64,000 nucleotides of DNA from JAFMDF01 sp965222705 (GTDB lineage Bacteria; Bacteroidota; Bacteroidia; Chitinophagales; Saprospiraceae), in the NCBI GenBank assembly GCA_965222705.1, contig CBDCUO010000032.1, forward strand, positions 1 to 64,000, in the 5' to 3' direction. The position numbers were made by a program, and so were the translations under genes. Below, piece after piece: positions 27,846 through 37,370 of this stretch (position 1 is its first letter; each line of letters starts with the position of its first letter). The notes under the pieces were generated by a model, which saw only the letters and a program-made list of their open reading frames with translations, was not told where the DNA came from and searched no databases.

Positions 27846-28005
27846 AATGGAAATAGGTACTGAATTCATCGAGTCGGAGAATGATCAGACCGATTTTGAG
27901 GAGTCGGAGATTAAGCAATGATAAAAAACATTCCTACACAATGATAATTGAAAATAATTCCGGAGATTTAAGGAATAAGAACTCATCAAAATAAATAAGG
28001 ATAAA

Positions 28006-28572
28006 ATGATTAAAAGATGCGAATGGGTCAGAAAAAACCTAGCTGAACAAAATTATCACGATAAAGAATGGGGGGTTCCTGTTTATGAGGATTCGGTACT
28101 ATTTGAGTTTTTAATTTTAGAAGGGGCACAAGCGGGGCTGAGTTGGTCCACTATACTTGCCAAACGAGAAAATTACAGAAAAGCTTTTGACAATTTTGAT
28201 ATGAAAAAAATTGCTCAATACGGCCAATCTAAAATAGAAGAACTGCTAGAAGATAAAGGGATCGTAAGGAATAAACTCAAAGTCAATTCGGCGGTTTCCA
28301 ATGCAAAGGCTTTCCTCGAAATTCAGAGAGAATATGGAAGCTTCAACCAGTTTATTTGGCATTTTGTGGATGGCAAACCTATCCAAAATGAATGGAGAAA
28401 CAGCACAGACGTTCCAGCTAAAACGAAGCTATCCGACCAAATGAGCAAAGCTTTAAAAAAACGGGGATTCAAGTTTGTTGGCTCTACTATTTGCTATGCT
28501 TTTATGCAGGCGGTAGGAATGGTAAATGACCATACTGTTGATTGTTTTAGGCACAAAGAGCTAAAAGACTAA
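28006..28572 (+). CDS. tag: DNA-3-methyladenine glycosylase I
   Basis: Removes 3-methyladenine from alkylated DNA. 188 residues: RCEWVRKNLAEQNYHDKEWG at the N-terminus, with Cys and His of the zinc site, FLILEGAQAGLSW with the catalytic-pocket Glu, and the C-terminal FVGSTICYAFMQAVGMVNDH then CFRH completing the zinc ligands. Its stop overlaps the convergent modC end by four bases. Confidence 0.95.
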   Translation: MIKRCEWVRKNLAEQNYHDKEWGVPVYEDSVLFEFLILEGAQAGLSWSTILAKRENYRKAFDNFDMKKIAQYGQSKIEELLEDKGIVRNKLKVNSAVSNAKAFLEIQREYGSFNQFIWHFVDGKPIQNEWRNSTDVPAKTKLSDQMSKALKKRGFKFVGSTICYAFMQAVGMVNDHTVDCFRHKELKD

Positions 28573-29447
28573 ACCTCCCCTTTAAAAATAAAGGGTTTAA
28601 ATGCTTTGGAAATCAGGATCACTTTATCGCCGGAGTTTAAAGTTTGGGCTTCCTCGGGAGAGGCGATGACCCGCACGATATTATTCCCTATTTTTACACT
28701 GACAATATAAACCAAATCGCTGGGGACGATTTGGAGTACTTCTCCTGCTAATTTGAATTTTCCGCTAATGGGCTGGTTGAGAAAGACGGATTCGGGAAAG
28801 CCGGATTTGGTGATTTTTCCATTTTGCAAAACCAATACCTGGTCTGCCATTTTAAAAATTTCGCTTAAATCGTGGCTAACCAAAATGGTCGTCAATCCAT
28901 AATTTTGATGCAGTTTTAAAATATAGTTTTGCAAGTGGGTACGCATTTCGGCATCCAGCGCAGAAAGTGGCTCATCCAGCAATAAAATATGCGGTTTTCT
29001 TACCAAAGCTCTTGCCAGTGCCACCCGTTGTTGCTGTCCGCCGGAAAGCGTTTTGGGCAATTTATTGGTCAGGGCTTGCAATTCCATAACCTCAATGAGT
29101 TCGTCTATAATCTTTTTAGACTGTTTTTTTTCTAGGGCATAGGCCAAATTTTGGCGAACATTCATGTTCGGAAATAGGGCATAATGTTGGAAAACGTAGC
29201 CCACTCGCCGCTCTTGGGGCTTCAGATTAATATTTCTTGAAAGGTCGAGCCAGGATTCGCCTTTGATTATAATTAGTCCACTTTCTGCTTTCGTTAGCCC
29301 CGCGATGACTCGCAACAGCGTTGTTTTTCCACTACCAGAGGGACCGCTAATTGCTACAAAACTACCTTCGGCTAGATGCATATCTACCTCTAAAAGCATC
29401 TTGCCTTCTGCTGCATCCAGCATTTTTTGCACTTGAATTTTTATCAT
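28569..29447 (-). CDS. modC: Molybdate ABC transporter ATP-binding protein
   Basis: 292 residues. Walker A GPSGSGKTT, Q-loop VFQHYALFPNMNV, signature LSGGQQQR, Walker B LLLDEPLSALD and switch His in LVSHDLSEIF. A C-terminal Mop/TOBE domain follows (EVLQIVPSDLVYIVSVKIG). It powers molybdate (or tungstate) uptake with ModB and ModA. The start overlaps the modB stop by four bases, so translation is coupled. Confidence 0.93.
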   Translation of the reverse strand: MIKIQVQKMLDAAEGKMLLEVDMHLAEGSFVAISGPSGSGKTTLLRVIAGLTKAESGLIIIKGESWLDLSRNINLKPQERRVGYVFQHYALFPNMNVRQNLAYALEKKQSKKIIDELIEVMELQALTNKLPKTLSGGQQQRVALARALVRKPHILLLDEPLSALDAEMRTHLQNYILKLHQNYGLTTILVSHDLSEIFKMADQVLVLQNGKITKSGFPESVFLNQPISGKFKLAGEVLQIVPSDLVYIVSVKIGNNIVRVIASPEEAQTLNSGDKVILISKAFKPFIFKGEV

Positions 29448-30124
29448 AATTCATTGGCTTTTATGCTCCTTCTGTTGATGATATAGACCAGCATTAAAAT
29501 AACAAAAGAAAAAATAAACAAGACCAGTGCGTATTTATTAGCAAGGGCATAATTCAATCCTTCCACCTCGTCATAAATCGCAATAGAGGCAACTTTGGTT
29601 TGTCCCGGAATATTGCCGCCGATCATTAAAACGACCCCAAATTCGCCAACGGTATGCGCAAAAGACAATACAATGCCCGTCAGCAAGGAGGGTTGAATAT
29701 TGGGCAATAAAACATTTAGCAAGGTTTCAAAACGGGACTTTCCCAAACAATAAGAGGCTTCCGCCAAATTAGCGGACAAATTTTCAAAACCTGACTGAAT
29801 TGGATGCACCATAAAGGGCAGACTATAAATAATGGACCCAATCACCAACCCCGTGAAGCTAAACACCAAACGCAAATCAAAAGTCTGCTCTAACCAACTG
29901 CCTAGCCAGCTTTCCGGACTAAAGGCCAATAACAAATAAAAACCCAATACCGTAGGTGGGAGGACTAGCGGCATACTGATAAAGGTTTCTACCACGGGCT
30001 TGGCTTTCATTTGTGTATTTGCCAGAAAATACGCTAGAGGAATACCAATCAACAGCAAAAAAGCTGTTGTAATAGCTGCTAACTCGAAGGTCAATAATAA
30101 GGTTTGCCAAAATTCGGTGTTCAT
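29444..30124 (-). CDS. modB: Molybdate ABC transporter permease
   Basis: From ATG 30124 (MNTEFWQTLLLTFELAAITT) this is a 226-residue inner-membrane permease with five or more helices and the EAA-type loop ASYCLGKSRFETLLNVLLP that docks on the ATPase. The ORF continues to an ATG at 30196, but the 24 extra residues are charged and unlike other ModB proteins, so I chose 30124. It sits between the Mop protein and modC. Confidence 0.92.
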   Translation of the reverse strand: MNTEFWQTLLLTFELAAITTAFLLLIGIPLAYFLANTQMKAKPVVETFISMPLVLPPTVLGFYLLLAFSPESWLGSWLEQTFDLRLVFSFTGLVIGSIIYSLPFMVHPIQSGFENLSANLAEASYCLGKSRFETLLNVLLPNIQPSLLTGIVLSFAHTVGEFGVVLMIGGNIPGQTKVASIAIYDEVEGLNYALANKYALVLFIFSFVILMLVYIINRRSIKANEL

Positions 30125-30200
30125 TGATGCTGATTGATTGATTAGTGACCGAATGATTTTTTTTAAATACCAATCACTCCGTCGCTTAATCACCAAGCTA

Positions 30201-30599
30201 TTATTGTTCTACTAACATAATTTCATTTGCTCGGATTAATAACTCGATGGTATCTCCTTCCGAAATATCCAATCGTTTTATGGCTTCATTAGTAGATACT
30301 ACTTTTATCCTTTTATCCTCAAACTGAGTCGTCAGTCGGCTTAGTAGTTTTCCCTGCTCAATCGTCATAACGATAACGGGCAGGCAGTTGGAAATACTTA
30401 CTAGATCTCCCTTGTTTTTAGCAATGGAAATATCCGTTTCCTTGAAAATTAAAAAAACGGTCCTACCATCGTTTAGGCTTTCTTTTTGGGTTGGGGAAGT
30501 AATAATGACTTTGAGCAATGCCTTACCCAAACGAACACTTACCATTGAAAATTCGTCAACGACATTTACCGCTTCTATACGGGCTTTAAATTTATTCAC
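30201..30599 (-). CDS. Stand-alone di-Mop molybdate-binding protein
   Basis: 132 residues holding two Mop (TOBE) modules: NKFKARIEAVNVVDEFSMVS with KETDISIAK, and a second unit with LLSRLT and AIKRLDISEGDTIELLIRA. Such molbindins store or sense molybdate in the cytoplasm. Located between modA and modB, which is an unusual place. Its presence supports molybdate or tungstate as the substrate of the transporter. Confidence 0.85.
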   Translation of the reverse strand: MNKFKARIEAVNVVDEFSMVSVRLGKALLKVIITSPTQKESLNDGRTVFLIFKETDISIAKNKGDLVSISNCLPVIVMTIEQGKLLSRLTTQFEDKRIKVVSTNEAIKRLDISEGDTIELLIRANEIMLVEQ

Positions 30600-30610
30600 A
30601 CAAACAGAAC

Positions 30611-31420
30611 TTAATTTTTATTCTGCAAAGAAGGTACGAAATAACCATATTTTTTAAAAATAGTCTGTGCTTTTTCAGAAAAAAGGAACTGGTAAAATTG
30701 GTTGGCTGATTTCGGATGCCGTTCTTGGCCATATTTGGTAATGATAATACCTTGTTCGATGGGGATGTAGAGCGAAGGGTTTATGGCTTGCCAAAGCCCC
30801 TTTCCCTGCAAATCAGGGGATAAAACGACCGATTTAGCAGTGATGCCTATTTCGCAGGTTTTGGACAAAATGTACTGATTGACTTGAGCAATGCTTTCGC
30901 CATAGACCAGCTTGTTCTGGATATTTTCTAATAATTGAGCATTTTGAAAGGTTTGGATGGCCTGTTCTCCATAAGGGGCATTTTTGGGGTTGGCAATAGC
31001 AATTTTTTTAATGCTTTCTTTTTTCAAAATGGATAAACTATCTCGCAAATCAAAGTCTTTTTTTAATGTCCAAAGCACCAAGCTTCCAAGTGCATAAGTT
31101 CTTGGCATATCAGTTGCTAAACCTATTTCGTAGAGCGTTTGGGGATATTTTTTATTAGCAGAAACTAAGACATCATAAGGTGCGCCTTGTTGGATTTGGG
31201 CGGTTAGTTTGCCGGAAGAACCAATGATGATAGTAAGGTCAATGGAATGGGCTTTTTCAAAAGCCGCTTCTATTTCTTTCATTGCAAATTGCACATTGGC
31301 TGCCGTTGCAATAATTAATTTGGGCTCATTTTGAGGTGTGTTTTGACCCGATTCATTTTTACAAGCAAATAGGGTGACTATCAAAGTTGGCAAGAAGAGG
31401 ATATTTTGATAGTTTAGCAA
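30611..31420 (-). CDS. modA: Molybdate-binding lipoprotein of the ABC transporter
   Basis: 269 residues. Lipoprotein signal with FLPTLIVTLFAC (Cys20). Substrate-binding blocks: LIIATAANVQFAMKEIEAAF, IIGSSGKLTAQIQQGAPYDV and, later, IAIANPKNAPYGEQA, all typical of ModA. As the cluster's first gene it delivers oxyanion to ModB. Distinguishing molybdate from tungstate would need binding-site comparison. Confidence 0.92.
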   Translation of the reverse strand: MLNYQNILFLPTLIVTLFACKNESGQNTPQNEPKLIIATAANVQFAMKEIEAAFEKAHSIDLTIIIGSSGKLTAQIQQGAPYDVLVSANKKYPQTLYEIGLATDMPRTYALGSLVLWTLKKDFDLRDSLSILKKESIKKIAIANPKNAPYGEQAIQTFQNAQLLENIQNKLVYGESIAQVNQYILSKTCEIGITAKSVVLSPDLQGKGLWQAINPSLYIPIEQGIIITKYGQERHPKSANQFYQFLFSEKAQTIFKKYGYFVPSLQNKN

Positions 31421-31469
31421 GACCTATTTTTTTGAATTCTACTGAAATGAGGAAATTAGGTTTTTCCAA

Positions 31470-32879
31470 TCAACTCACCTGGAACGCCTTCCCCAAGCTC
31501 GGAATTTCCACCTTTTCAAATCCATGTTGATTTAGCATTTTTCGGAATTTTTCCTGTCGGTTTTTTACCCCATGCACCAGAAATAATTGCTTTAGACTCT
31601 TTTTTTGATTGTCAATAAAGTCTAGCATTTCGTTCCTATCCGCATGAGCAGAGAATGATTCCATGACTTCAATATCTGCCCTGACGGGCTTCCATTCACC
31701 ATATAATTTGATCTTTTCGATGCCGTCACGGAGCATTCCGCCAGGTGTGTCCGGCGCACAATAGCCCACAATTAGAAAGGTGTTTTTTCGATTGTCAATG
31801 CTATTAAATAAATGATGCCGGACTCTGCCGGCATTCATCATACCGGAGGAACTAATAATAATGCATGGCTCGTGAGAATGATTGAGTTGTTTGGAAAGAG
31901 CCACTTCTTTTACATAAGTCAGGTCATTAAAGCCAAAGGGATTATCGTCCAGCAGCATGTATTCGTGCAGATTATTGTCGTAGCATTCCGGGTGTGCCCC
32001 GAAGACCGTCGTGGCGTTAACGGCTAGGGGACTATCCACATAGACTGGAATTTTGGGCAATATGCCGGTAGATTCCATTTGGTCGAGCATATAGACGATT
32101 TCCTGAGTTCTACCAATGCTAAAGGCAGGGATGATAAGTTTTCCCCTTTTTCGCAGGCAGGTTTCTTTAATAATGTTTAAAAACTTTTCTTCTTCGCCTG
32201 GTTTTGCCTCGTGGTCTTTATCGCCATAAGTGGATTCGCAAATCAAATAATCCACTACCGGCATGGGCTTGGGATCGCGCAAGATAGGACGGTTAGGGCG
32301 CCCAATATCACCAGAAAAGCCCAGCATGGTCGTTTTGCCATTTTCTGTGATACGTAGCGTGACGCTGGCGCTCCCCAATATATGGCCAGCATCTCTAAAT
32401 AATACCTCCACATCTTTACTGATTCGAAACCATTTTTCGTAGCTATAGGTAAAAAAATAATTCATTGCCTCTGCTGCATCCTGACTGGTATAGAGGGGAA
32501 CTCTGGGTTTCTTTTTGCTTTTTTTCTTCTTTTTTAATTTTTTATTATAATATTCAGCATCTCGTTCCTGAATTTTGGCACTATCCAGCAGCATGATCGC
32601 GCAAAGGCTTCGGGTGGCATGGGTGCTATGAATGCAGCCGGTAAAGCCGTCTTTCACCAACTTCGGGATGCGTCCGCTATGGTCAATATGAGCATGAGAT
32701 AAGATCAGGCAATCAACGGTTGTAGGATCAAATAGCCAGCTTTCGTTGAATTTTTTCATCTCCTCGTTCCTCCCCTGGTAGAGTCCGCAATCCAGCAAAA
32801 TCTGGTAGCCGTTTTCTAGCGTGATCAAATGAGCACTTCCGGTTACTTCTTGTGCTGCTCCGCAAAATTTAATGGTCAT
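31470..32879 (-). CDS. MBL-fold beta-CASP nuclease (CPSF73-like)
   Basis: 469 residues. Zinc motif SHAHIDHSGRIPKL, then HILGSASVTL and the beta-CASP insert with LIIPAFSIGRTQEIVYML, SSSGMMNAGRVRHHL and the C-terminal histidine of FSAHADRNEML. These are the marks of RNA-processing beta-CASP enzymes related to CPSF73. A lysine-rich loop (about residues 134-146) is a local oddity. Likely an RNA endonuclease; the substrate is unknown. Confidence 0.9.
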   Translation of the reverse strand: MTIKFCGAAQEVTGSAHLITLENGYQILLDCGLYQGRNEEMKKFNESWLFDPTTVDCLILSHAHIDHSGRIPKLVKDGFTGCIHSTHATRSLCAIMLLDSAKIQERDAEYYNKKLKKKKKSKKKPRVPLYTSQDAAEAMNYFFTYSYEKWFRISKDVEVLFRDAGHILGSASVTLRITENGKTTMLGFSGDIGRPNRPILRDPKPMPVVDYLICESTYGDKDHEAKPGEEEKFLNIIKETCLRKRGKLIIPAFSIGRTQEIVYMLDQMESTGILPKIPVYVDSPLAVNATTVFGAHPECYDNNLHEYMLLDDNPFGFNDLTYVKEVALSKQLNHSHEPCIIISSSGMMNAGRVRHHLFNSIDNRKNTFLIVGYCAPDTPGGMLRDGIEKIKLYGEWKPVRADIEVMESFSAHADRNEMLDFIDNQKKSLKQLFLVHGVKNRQEKFRKMLNQHGFEKVEIPSLGKAFQVS

Positions 32880-33006
32880 ATTTTTCTTATTTCAGATTTT
32901 TTGCGGCGTGAAGATATAAAAAATGGAAAACTTTTAAGGCGTACAATGGACTTTAGCCCGTTGAAACTATAAAATAATGGCAAGGAGCAAAATAAGTTGC
33001 ATGGTG

Positions 33007-33756
33007 CTAGAACAATTTAAATCCCAGTAACAAGTTGAAATAGACATTTCGAGGATTTTTAAAGCCTTCTTCGGGTTCGATCATTAGTCGTTGGGTGCTC
33101 ACTGTAAAGTCAGCCGCAATATTAATGCGCGAACTCAATTGCCGGGCTATTCTTAAGACGATCATATTATCATTATCTTTGATATTATGAGATTCGTCGA
33201 AGGCCTGATTATCAAAATTCATAAAAAGGGCTTTTACATTGACCGAACCACCCAGTCCCCCCTTTAGCAATCGGGAATATTGATAACCCAAGCCAATGCG
33301 CCATTTTTTTAAATGAATATTCGCTAATATTGGAAAATCGAGGTAGCTGTTTTTGAAACTAGCACTTACATCACCTGTATAGCTGACTCTTAATGGAAAC
33401 GGAAAATTTTCGCCGAAAACACCTCTGGCCGCATCGTATTTTCCACTAATTGGCGAGGAAAAATGACTCCTTTTCTCTGCATACGCCGCTCCTATCGTCA
33501 CCGAAAATTTAGGATGAAAAATATAACTATACTCCAATCCCGCATTGATGCCAAAGCCCAATCGTCCAGTTGCCCCTTCGGGAATATCTTTCAGAATAAT
33601 TGGGCTTCCAGTCGTAAGGCCTGCTCGGATAGATAATTGAGAAAAGCGTTGATTTTGGCTAAATAAAGGGATGCTGCAAAGTGAAAAAATAAGCATACAT
33701 AGCACTGTATAATACCTTTTTTTGAAAGCAGCTTTTGCATCGGTTTTCAAATTCAT
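33007..33756 (-). CDS. PorT-like outer-membrane beta-barrel protein
   Basis: 249 residues with a signal peptide (TVLCMLIFSLCSIPLFSQ). The mature part has alternating strands with glycine and aromatic residues (GFGINAGLEYSYIFHPKFSV, WRIGLGYQYSRLLKGG) and ends in FNLLLGFKLF, a terminal aromatic as in outer-membrane barrels. The layout matches the porT-type beta-barrel family of Bacteroidota. The specific role is unknown; it is a single-gene unit, divergent from the exonuclease gene. Confidence 0.75.
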   Translation of the reverse strand: MNLKTDAKAAFKKRYYTVLCMLIFSLCSIPLFSQNQRFSQLSIRAGLTTGSPIILKDIPEGATGRLGFGINAGLEYSYIFHPKFSVTIGAAYAEKRSHFSSPISGKYDAARGVFGENFPFPLRVSYTGDVSASFKNSYLDFPILANIHLKKWRIGLGYQYSRLLKGGLGGSVNVKALFMNFDNQAFDESHNIKDNDNMIVLRIARQLSSRINIAADFTVSTQRLMIEPEEGFKNPRNVYFNLLLGFKLF

Positions 33757-33949
33757 TTTGTGTTTGATTAGGTGATGGCAAAGGTAAAGGCAATTGACAT
33801 ACGCAACTGCCTCTATTCAAGTAGTGTTTGTTTTTTAGGGCATAAAAATAGTTCAGTCAATTTTTTTTCAAGTATAACAAGGCGGGAGAAATTGGCGTAT
33901 TCTGGCAGAATAGAGGATTTTGTTGAAACAAAAAATAGGCATTGTGATT

Positions 33950-33984
33950 TTTGTAAACAATTCTTTTTATTTTCCTTATCTTTG
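33950..33984 (+). promoter_or_regulatory. Bacteroidota-type promoter candidate
   Basis: TTTG at 33950-33953 and TATCTTTG at 33977-33984, matching the -33 TTTG and -7 TAnnTTTG consensus of Bacteroidota, with a spacer of 23 bases. It ends 41 bases before the exonuclease ATG. Confidence 0.5.
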
Positions 33985-34025
33985 TTCATCAAAAAGTAAA
34001 CCTTCTTTGACTACAGATTAAGCGA

Positions 34026-35438
34026 ATGCCCAAACTTTACGCTATTATTGATATAGAAACTACTGGAGGTAGAGCAGATCGGGACAGGATCACCGAAATA
34101 GCGATTGCTTTGCATGATGGCGACAAAGTAATTGATACCTATGAAACCTTGATTGACCCAGAATGTCTAATCCCTTACGGCATTACTCGATTGACAGGTA
34201 TTACGCAAGAAATGGTAGCAGAGGCTCCCAAATTTTATGAAGTGGCTCGAAAAATTGTAGAAATGACGGAGCATGCCATTTTTGTTGCACATAATGTTCG
34301 CTTTGATTATGGCTTTATTCGGGCAGAGTTTAAGCGGTTGGGTTATACGTATAGCCGGCGGCAATTATGTACGGTAAGATTGACTAGGAATGCCTTTCCC
34401 GGACTGGGTTCTTATAGTTTGGATAATTTGATTCGACACTTTGACATCCCTTTTCGAAATCGGCATCGAGCAATGGGCGATGTAGAGGCAACAATTCTTT
34501 TATTTGAAAAAGTATTGAGAAAAGAAACGAGCGCGCAAGAAGTCCAGGCATTGGTCAACTTGGGTGTGAAAGAATCGCGACTGCCAAAAAGCATTACGCT
34601 GGAACGATTGCACGCCCTGCCGGAAGAATGTGGGGTTTATTATTTTCATGATTCCGAGGGGGAGGTCGTTTATGTGGGTAAAAGCATTAATATCAAAAAA
34701 CGGATCATGGAGCATTTTGCCAAAACAACCGAAAAAGCGCGCAAATTGCAGGAGTATGTAGCGGATATTTCTTATGAAATTACAGGCAGCGAACTGGTTG
34801 CCCTATTGTTTGAATCCTATGAAATTAAGCGTTTGCACCCCATTGTTAATCGAGCGCAGCGAAGGCGAAATTTCCCTTATGTCATCCACCAATATGTAAA
34901 CGAATTGGGCTATATCTGCCTGGATGTGAGCAAACCTTCTAAAAAAGTAAGAGACAAGTTGAATGTCATAGCCGAATATCCCAAAATAGCCCATACCAAA
35001 GGACATTTGCGAAGGACTTTGGAATTATTTGACCTGTGCGCCCTCTATTGCAATCTGGAAGCAGGCAGTCGCCCTTGCTTTAATTATCACCTCAAACAAT
35101 GCCAGGGAGCGTGCATTGAAAAAGAGCCGCCTGCGGTTTATAATGAACGAGTGGAGGCAGCGATTGCTTACCTTTTGACCATATTTGAGGAAGATTTTTT
35201 TATCATTGATAGAGGAAGAAATGAGCAGGAAAAGGCAGTTGTTTTGGTAGAAAAAGGCAGCTATATGGGGTATGGTTATATCGAAACAGAGGAAATGAGC
35301 GACCTAGAATCTTTGCGGAATGCCATAGGGTTTTTTCAGGGAAATGCAGAAACCTCCAAGATCATTCGCCGCTTTTTAGCAGGTAAGCACCAAGCAAAAA
35401 TCATCAATATTCCCAAGCGGATAGAGCGGACATATTAA
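34026..35438 (+). CDS. DEDD 3'-5' exonuclease fused to a GIY-YIG (UvrC/Cho-like) nuclease
   Basis: 470 residues. N-terminal DnaQ-like exonuclease (about 1-170): AIIDIETTGG, GITRLTGIT, FVAHNVRFDYGF and HRAMGDVEATILLF, giving the DEDDh residues. C-terminal GIY-YIG domain (about 195-280): GVYYFHDSEGEVVYVGKSIN and FESYEIKRLHPIVNR. The remaining tail resembles the UvrC/Cho region after the nuclease (CFNYHLKQCQGAC). A likely DNA repair nuclease with polarity-switching activities in one chain. This arrangement is known from other bacteria and is often named Pol III epsilon. Confidence 0.9.
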   Translation: MPKLYAIIDIETTGGRADRDRITEIAIALHDGDKVIDTYETLIDPECLIPYGITRLTGITQEMVAEAPKFYEVARKIVEMTEHAIFVAHNVRFDYGFIRAEFKRLGYTYSRRQLCTVRLTRNAFPGLGSYSLDNLIRHFDIPFRNRHRAMGDVEATILLFEKVLRKETSAQEVQALVNLGVKESRLPKSITLERLHALPEECGVYYFHDSEGEVVYVGKSINIKKRIMEHFAKTTEKARKLQEYVADISYEITGSELVALLFESYEIKRLHPIVNRAQRRRNFPYVIHQYVNELGYICLDVSKPSKKVRDKLNVIAEYPKIAHTKGHLRRTLELFDLCALYCNLEAGSRPCFNYHLKQCQGACIEKEPPAVYNERVEAAIAYLLTIFEEDFFIIDRGRNEQEKAVVLVEKGSYMGYGYIETEEMSDLESLRNAIGFFQGNAETSKIIRRFLAGKHQAKIINIPKRIERTY

Positions 35439-35476
35439 AGGGATTGGGTGTTTTGGGCCAGCTTCGTCAACGTTCT

Positions 35477-36280
35477 TTAAAGTAAAATATTTCCAGAAAA
35501 AACCTTCTCAGCCGGGCCGCATAGCCAAATATTGGAAAAGGACGACCCTTTTACTTCAAACCTGACTTTTAGGTTTCCACCCTTTGCTTTTAGAAGAATA
35601 CCGCCTTTTTTTAATAAGGCAGCTGCCTGGTTCGGATACTCTAAATAGTAAGAAATAGCCGCAGCCGTCACTCCAGTTCCACAAGCTAAGGTTTCTGCCT
35701 CAACCCCCCTTTCATAAGTAGCAATATTCAGTCCTTCAGAGGTGGGTTGTACAAAATTAACGTTGATACCTTTTTGGGTATATATTGCATTATAGCGAAT
35801 ATTTTTCCCTTCTTTAAAAACATCTATTTTGGTTAAATCTGCAACGAATTTTACATAGTGGGGAGAACCAGTATTCATAACATAATGATCTGATTGGCAT
35901 TCGATTGTATTGACATCAATCATTTTTAACTCTACCCAATTCCCCTCTGAATTGACCCTTGCTTTATGTATGCCGTCAATGGCTGAAAAAGTGCTGCTTT
36001 CTTGAATAATCCCCAGATGAGAGGCAAAAGCTACGATACACCTTCCGCCATTTCCGCACATACTCCCCTCCGCTCCGTCTGCGTTAAAATAGATCATTTT
36101 AAAATCAAAATCGGGATGATTTTCTAATAAAATTAAGCCATCTCCTCCAATGCCAAAACGACGCTCACAAAGGCGACGAATGGTCTGCTGGTCTTTTTTA
36201 TCAATGTACGGTTTTTTTCGATGATCTATCAGCACAAAATCATTGCCTGCACCTTGGTATTTATAAAATGGAAGATTCAT
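35477..36280 (-). CDS. dapF: Diaminopimelate epimerase
   Basis: Interconverts LL- and meso-diaminopimelate for lysine and peptidoglycan synthesis. 267 residues with YQGAGNDFVLIDHR, the first catalytic cysteine in MCGNGGRC and the second in ETLACGTGVTAAAI. Length and motif order are standard. It is convergent with the exonuclease gene. Confidence 0.95.
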   Translation of the reverse strand: MNLPFYKYQGAGNDFVLIDHRKKPYIDKKDQQTIRRLCERRFGIGGDGLILLENHPDFDFKMIYFNADGAEGSMCGNGGRCIVAFASHLGIIQESSTFSAIDGIHKARVNSEGNWVELKMIDVNTIECQSDHYVMNTGSPHYVKFVADLTKIDVFKEGKNIRYNAIYTQKGINVNFVQPTSEGLNIATYERGVEAETLACGTGVTAAAISYYLEYPNQAAALLKKGGILLKAKGGNLKVRFEVKGSSFSNIWLCGPAEKVFSGNILL

Positions 36281-36513
36281 AAAAAGTGGTTGATGTAATA
36301 GTCAATGAATCAAATAAAACGAAAGGAACCAAAACAAATTTTCCTCAGTTAATTAATATTGAAAAGCGAAGAATAAATCGCGTCGGAATATTAACAAAAA
36401 ATTAAATTTTCTTTAAAGGAAGTAATTTACTGCTTTTTAATATAAAAATTAGCTAACTTGGATCATCCCTCAATGAAATATAACATGTTGCAAATACAAA
36501 ATAATAGATTTTA

Positions 36514-37002
36514 ATGCTAAAACAAATCACCATGAACTGGAGAAGGTTGAATGGGCAAAAAATTGAACCGCCCATTTTGGAAGCGGTAGAAAGGACTATT
36601 ATTCGAGAAACCGAAGCTGGCCACAAACTAAAAGTTTGTATTGGCACAGATTCGCAGGTGAGAGGAGAAACGATTGAATTTGCTACCGTGATCGTATTCC
36701 TTCGAGAGAAAAAAGGCGGCTTTATGTTCATTAGCAATTACAAATTTGAAAAAAAGATGAGCCTCAAAGAGCGAATGATTACAGAGGTTGCCAAATCTGT
36801 AGAAGTTGCTTATGATCTTTGTGATTTGCTAGATCTCTATGAGGTAGAATTGGAGGTACACGCCGATATCAACACCGATCCCAATTTTCAGTCCAATGCC
36901 GCTTTAAAAGAAGCTATGGGCTATATTTTGAGTATGGGCTTTGTCTTTAAAGCCAAGCCAGATGCTTTTGCCAGCACCTCTTGTGCAGATAAGGTGGTCT
37001 AG
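36514..37002 (+). CDS. YkuK/DUF458-family RNase H-like protein
   Basis: 162 residues with KVCIGTDSQVRGETIEFATV and VELEVHADINTDPNFQSN, the Asp-bearing strands of the RNase H-like fold of the YkuK (DUF458) family. Nuclease activity is inferred from fold; members are poorly studied. The start at ATG 36514 could also be ATG 36532 (MNWRRLNG). Confidence 0.82.
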   Translation: MLKQITMNWRRLNGQKIEPPILEAVERTIIRETEAGHKLKVCIGTDSQVRGETIEFATVIVFLREKKGGFMFISNYKFEKKMSLKERMITEVAKSVEVAYDLCDLLDLYEVELEVHADINTDPNFQSNAALKEAMGYILSMGFVFKAKPDAFASTSCADKVV

Positions 37003-37370
37003 CACAATTGTTCGATTCATTGACTTTTAAATTTACTCTGTCACAAAAGTACAGAGATCACTTCTTCCTGATTTTAACGACCATTTATGGTACTCATAGG
37101 CCTGGAAGTATTACTATAATTGCCGACACATACCTGCTTTAACTTATTAGTGATAAAAAAGTATATCTAGCAGGTCATATCTAGTGTTTTAAAAACCAAT
37201 TCTTTAAATATGAAGCATAGCTTTTTATAGGGCTTAAATGACCGATAAAGGCTTGCGTTACATTGGTTTTAAGGGTATATTTGTGACGCCACTTCTACAA
37301 TGTTCTACACCACTTTTATTTTTTCTCCCCCTTTTATTATTTAACCTCAATAGATGTAATTTTATCCAGA
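37003..37370. other. Intergenic region with possible promoter for the peroxidase gene
   Basis: No gene seen in 368 bases. TATATTTG at 37276-37283 fits the Bacteroidota -7 element TAnnTTTG, with CTTG at 37252-37255 twenty bases upstream as an imperfect -33 element. This could drive the di-haem peroxidase gene starting at 37371. Confidence 0.35.

Noticed and set aside
30125..30196. N-terminal extension of ModB
   Set aside because: The 24 extra residues are charged and unlike ModB; ATG 30124 gives a standard beginning.
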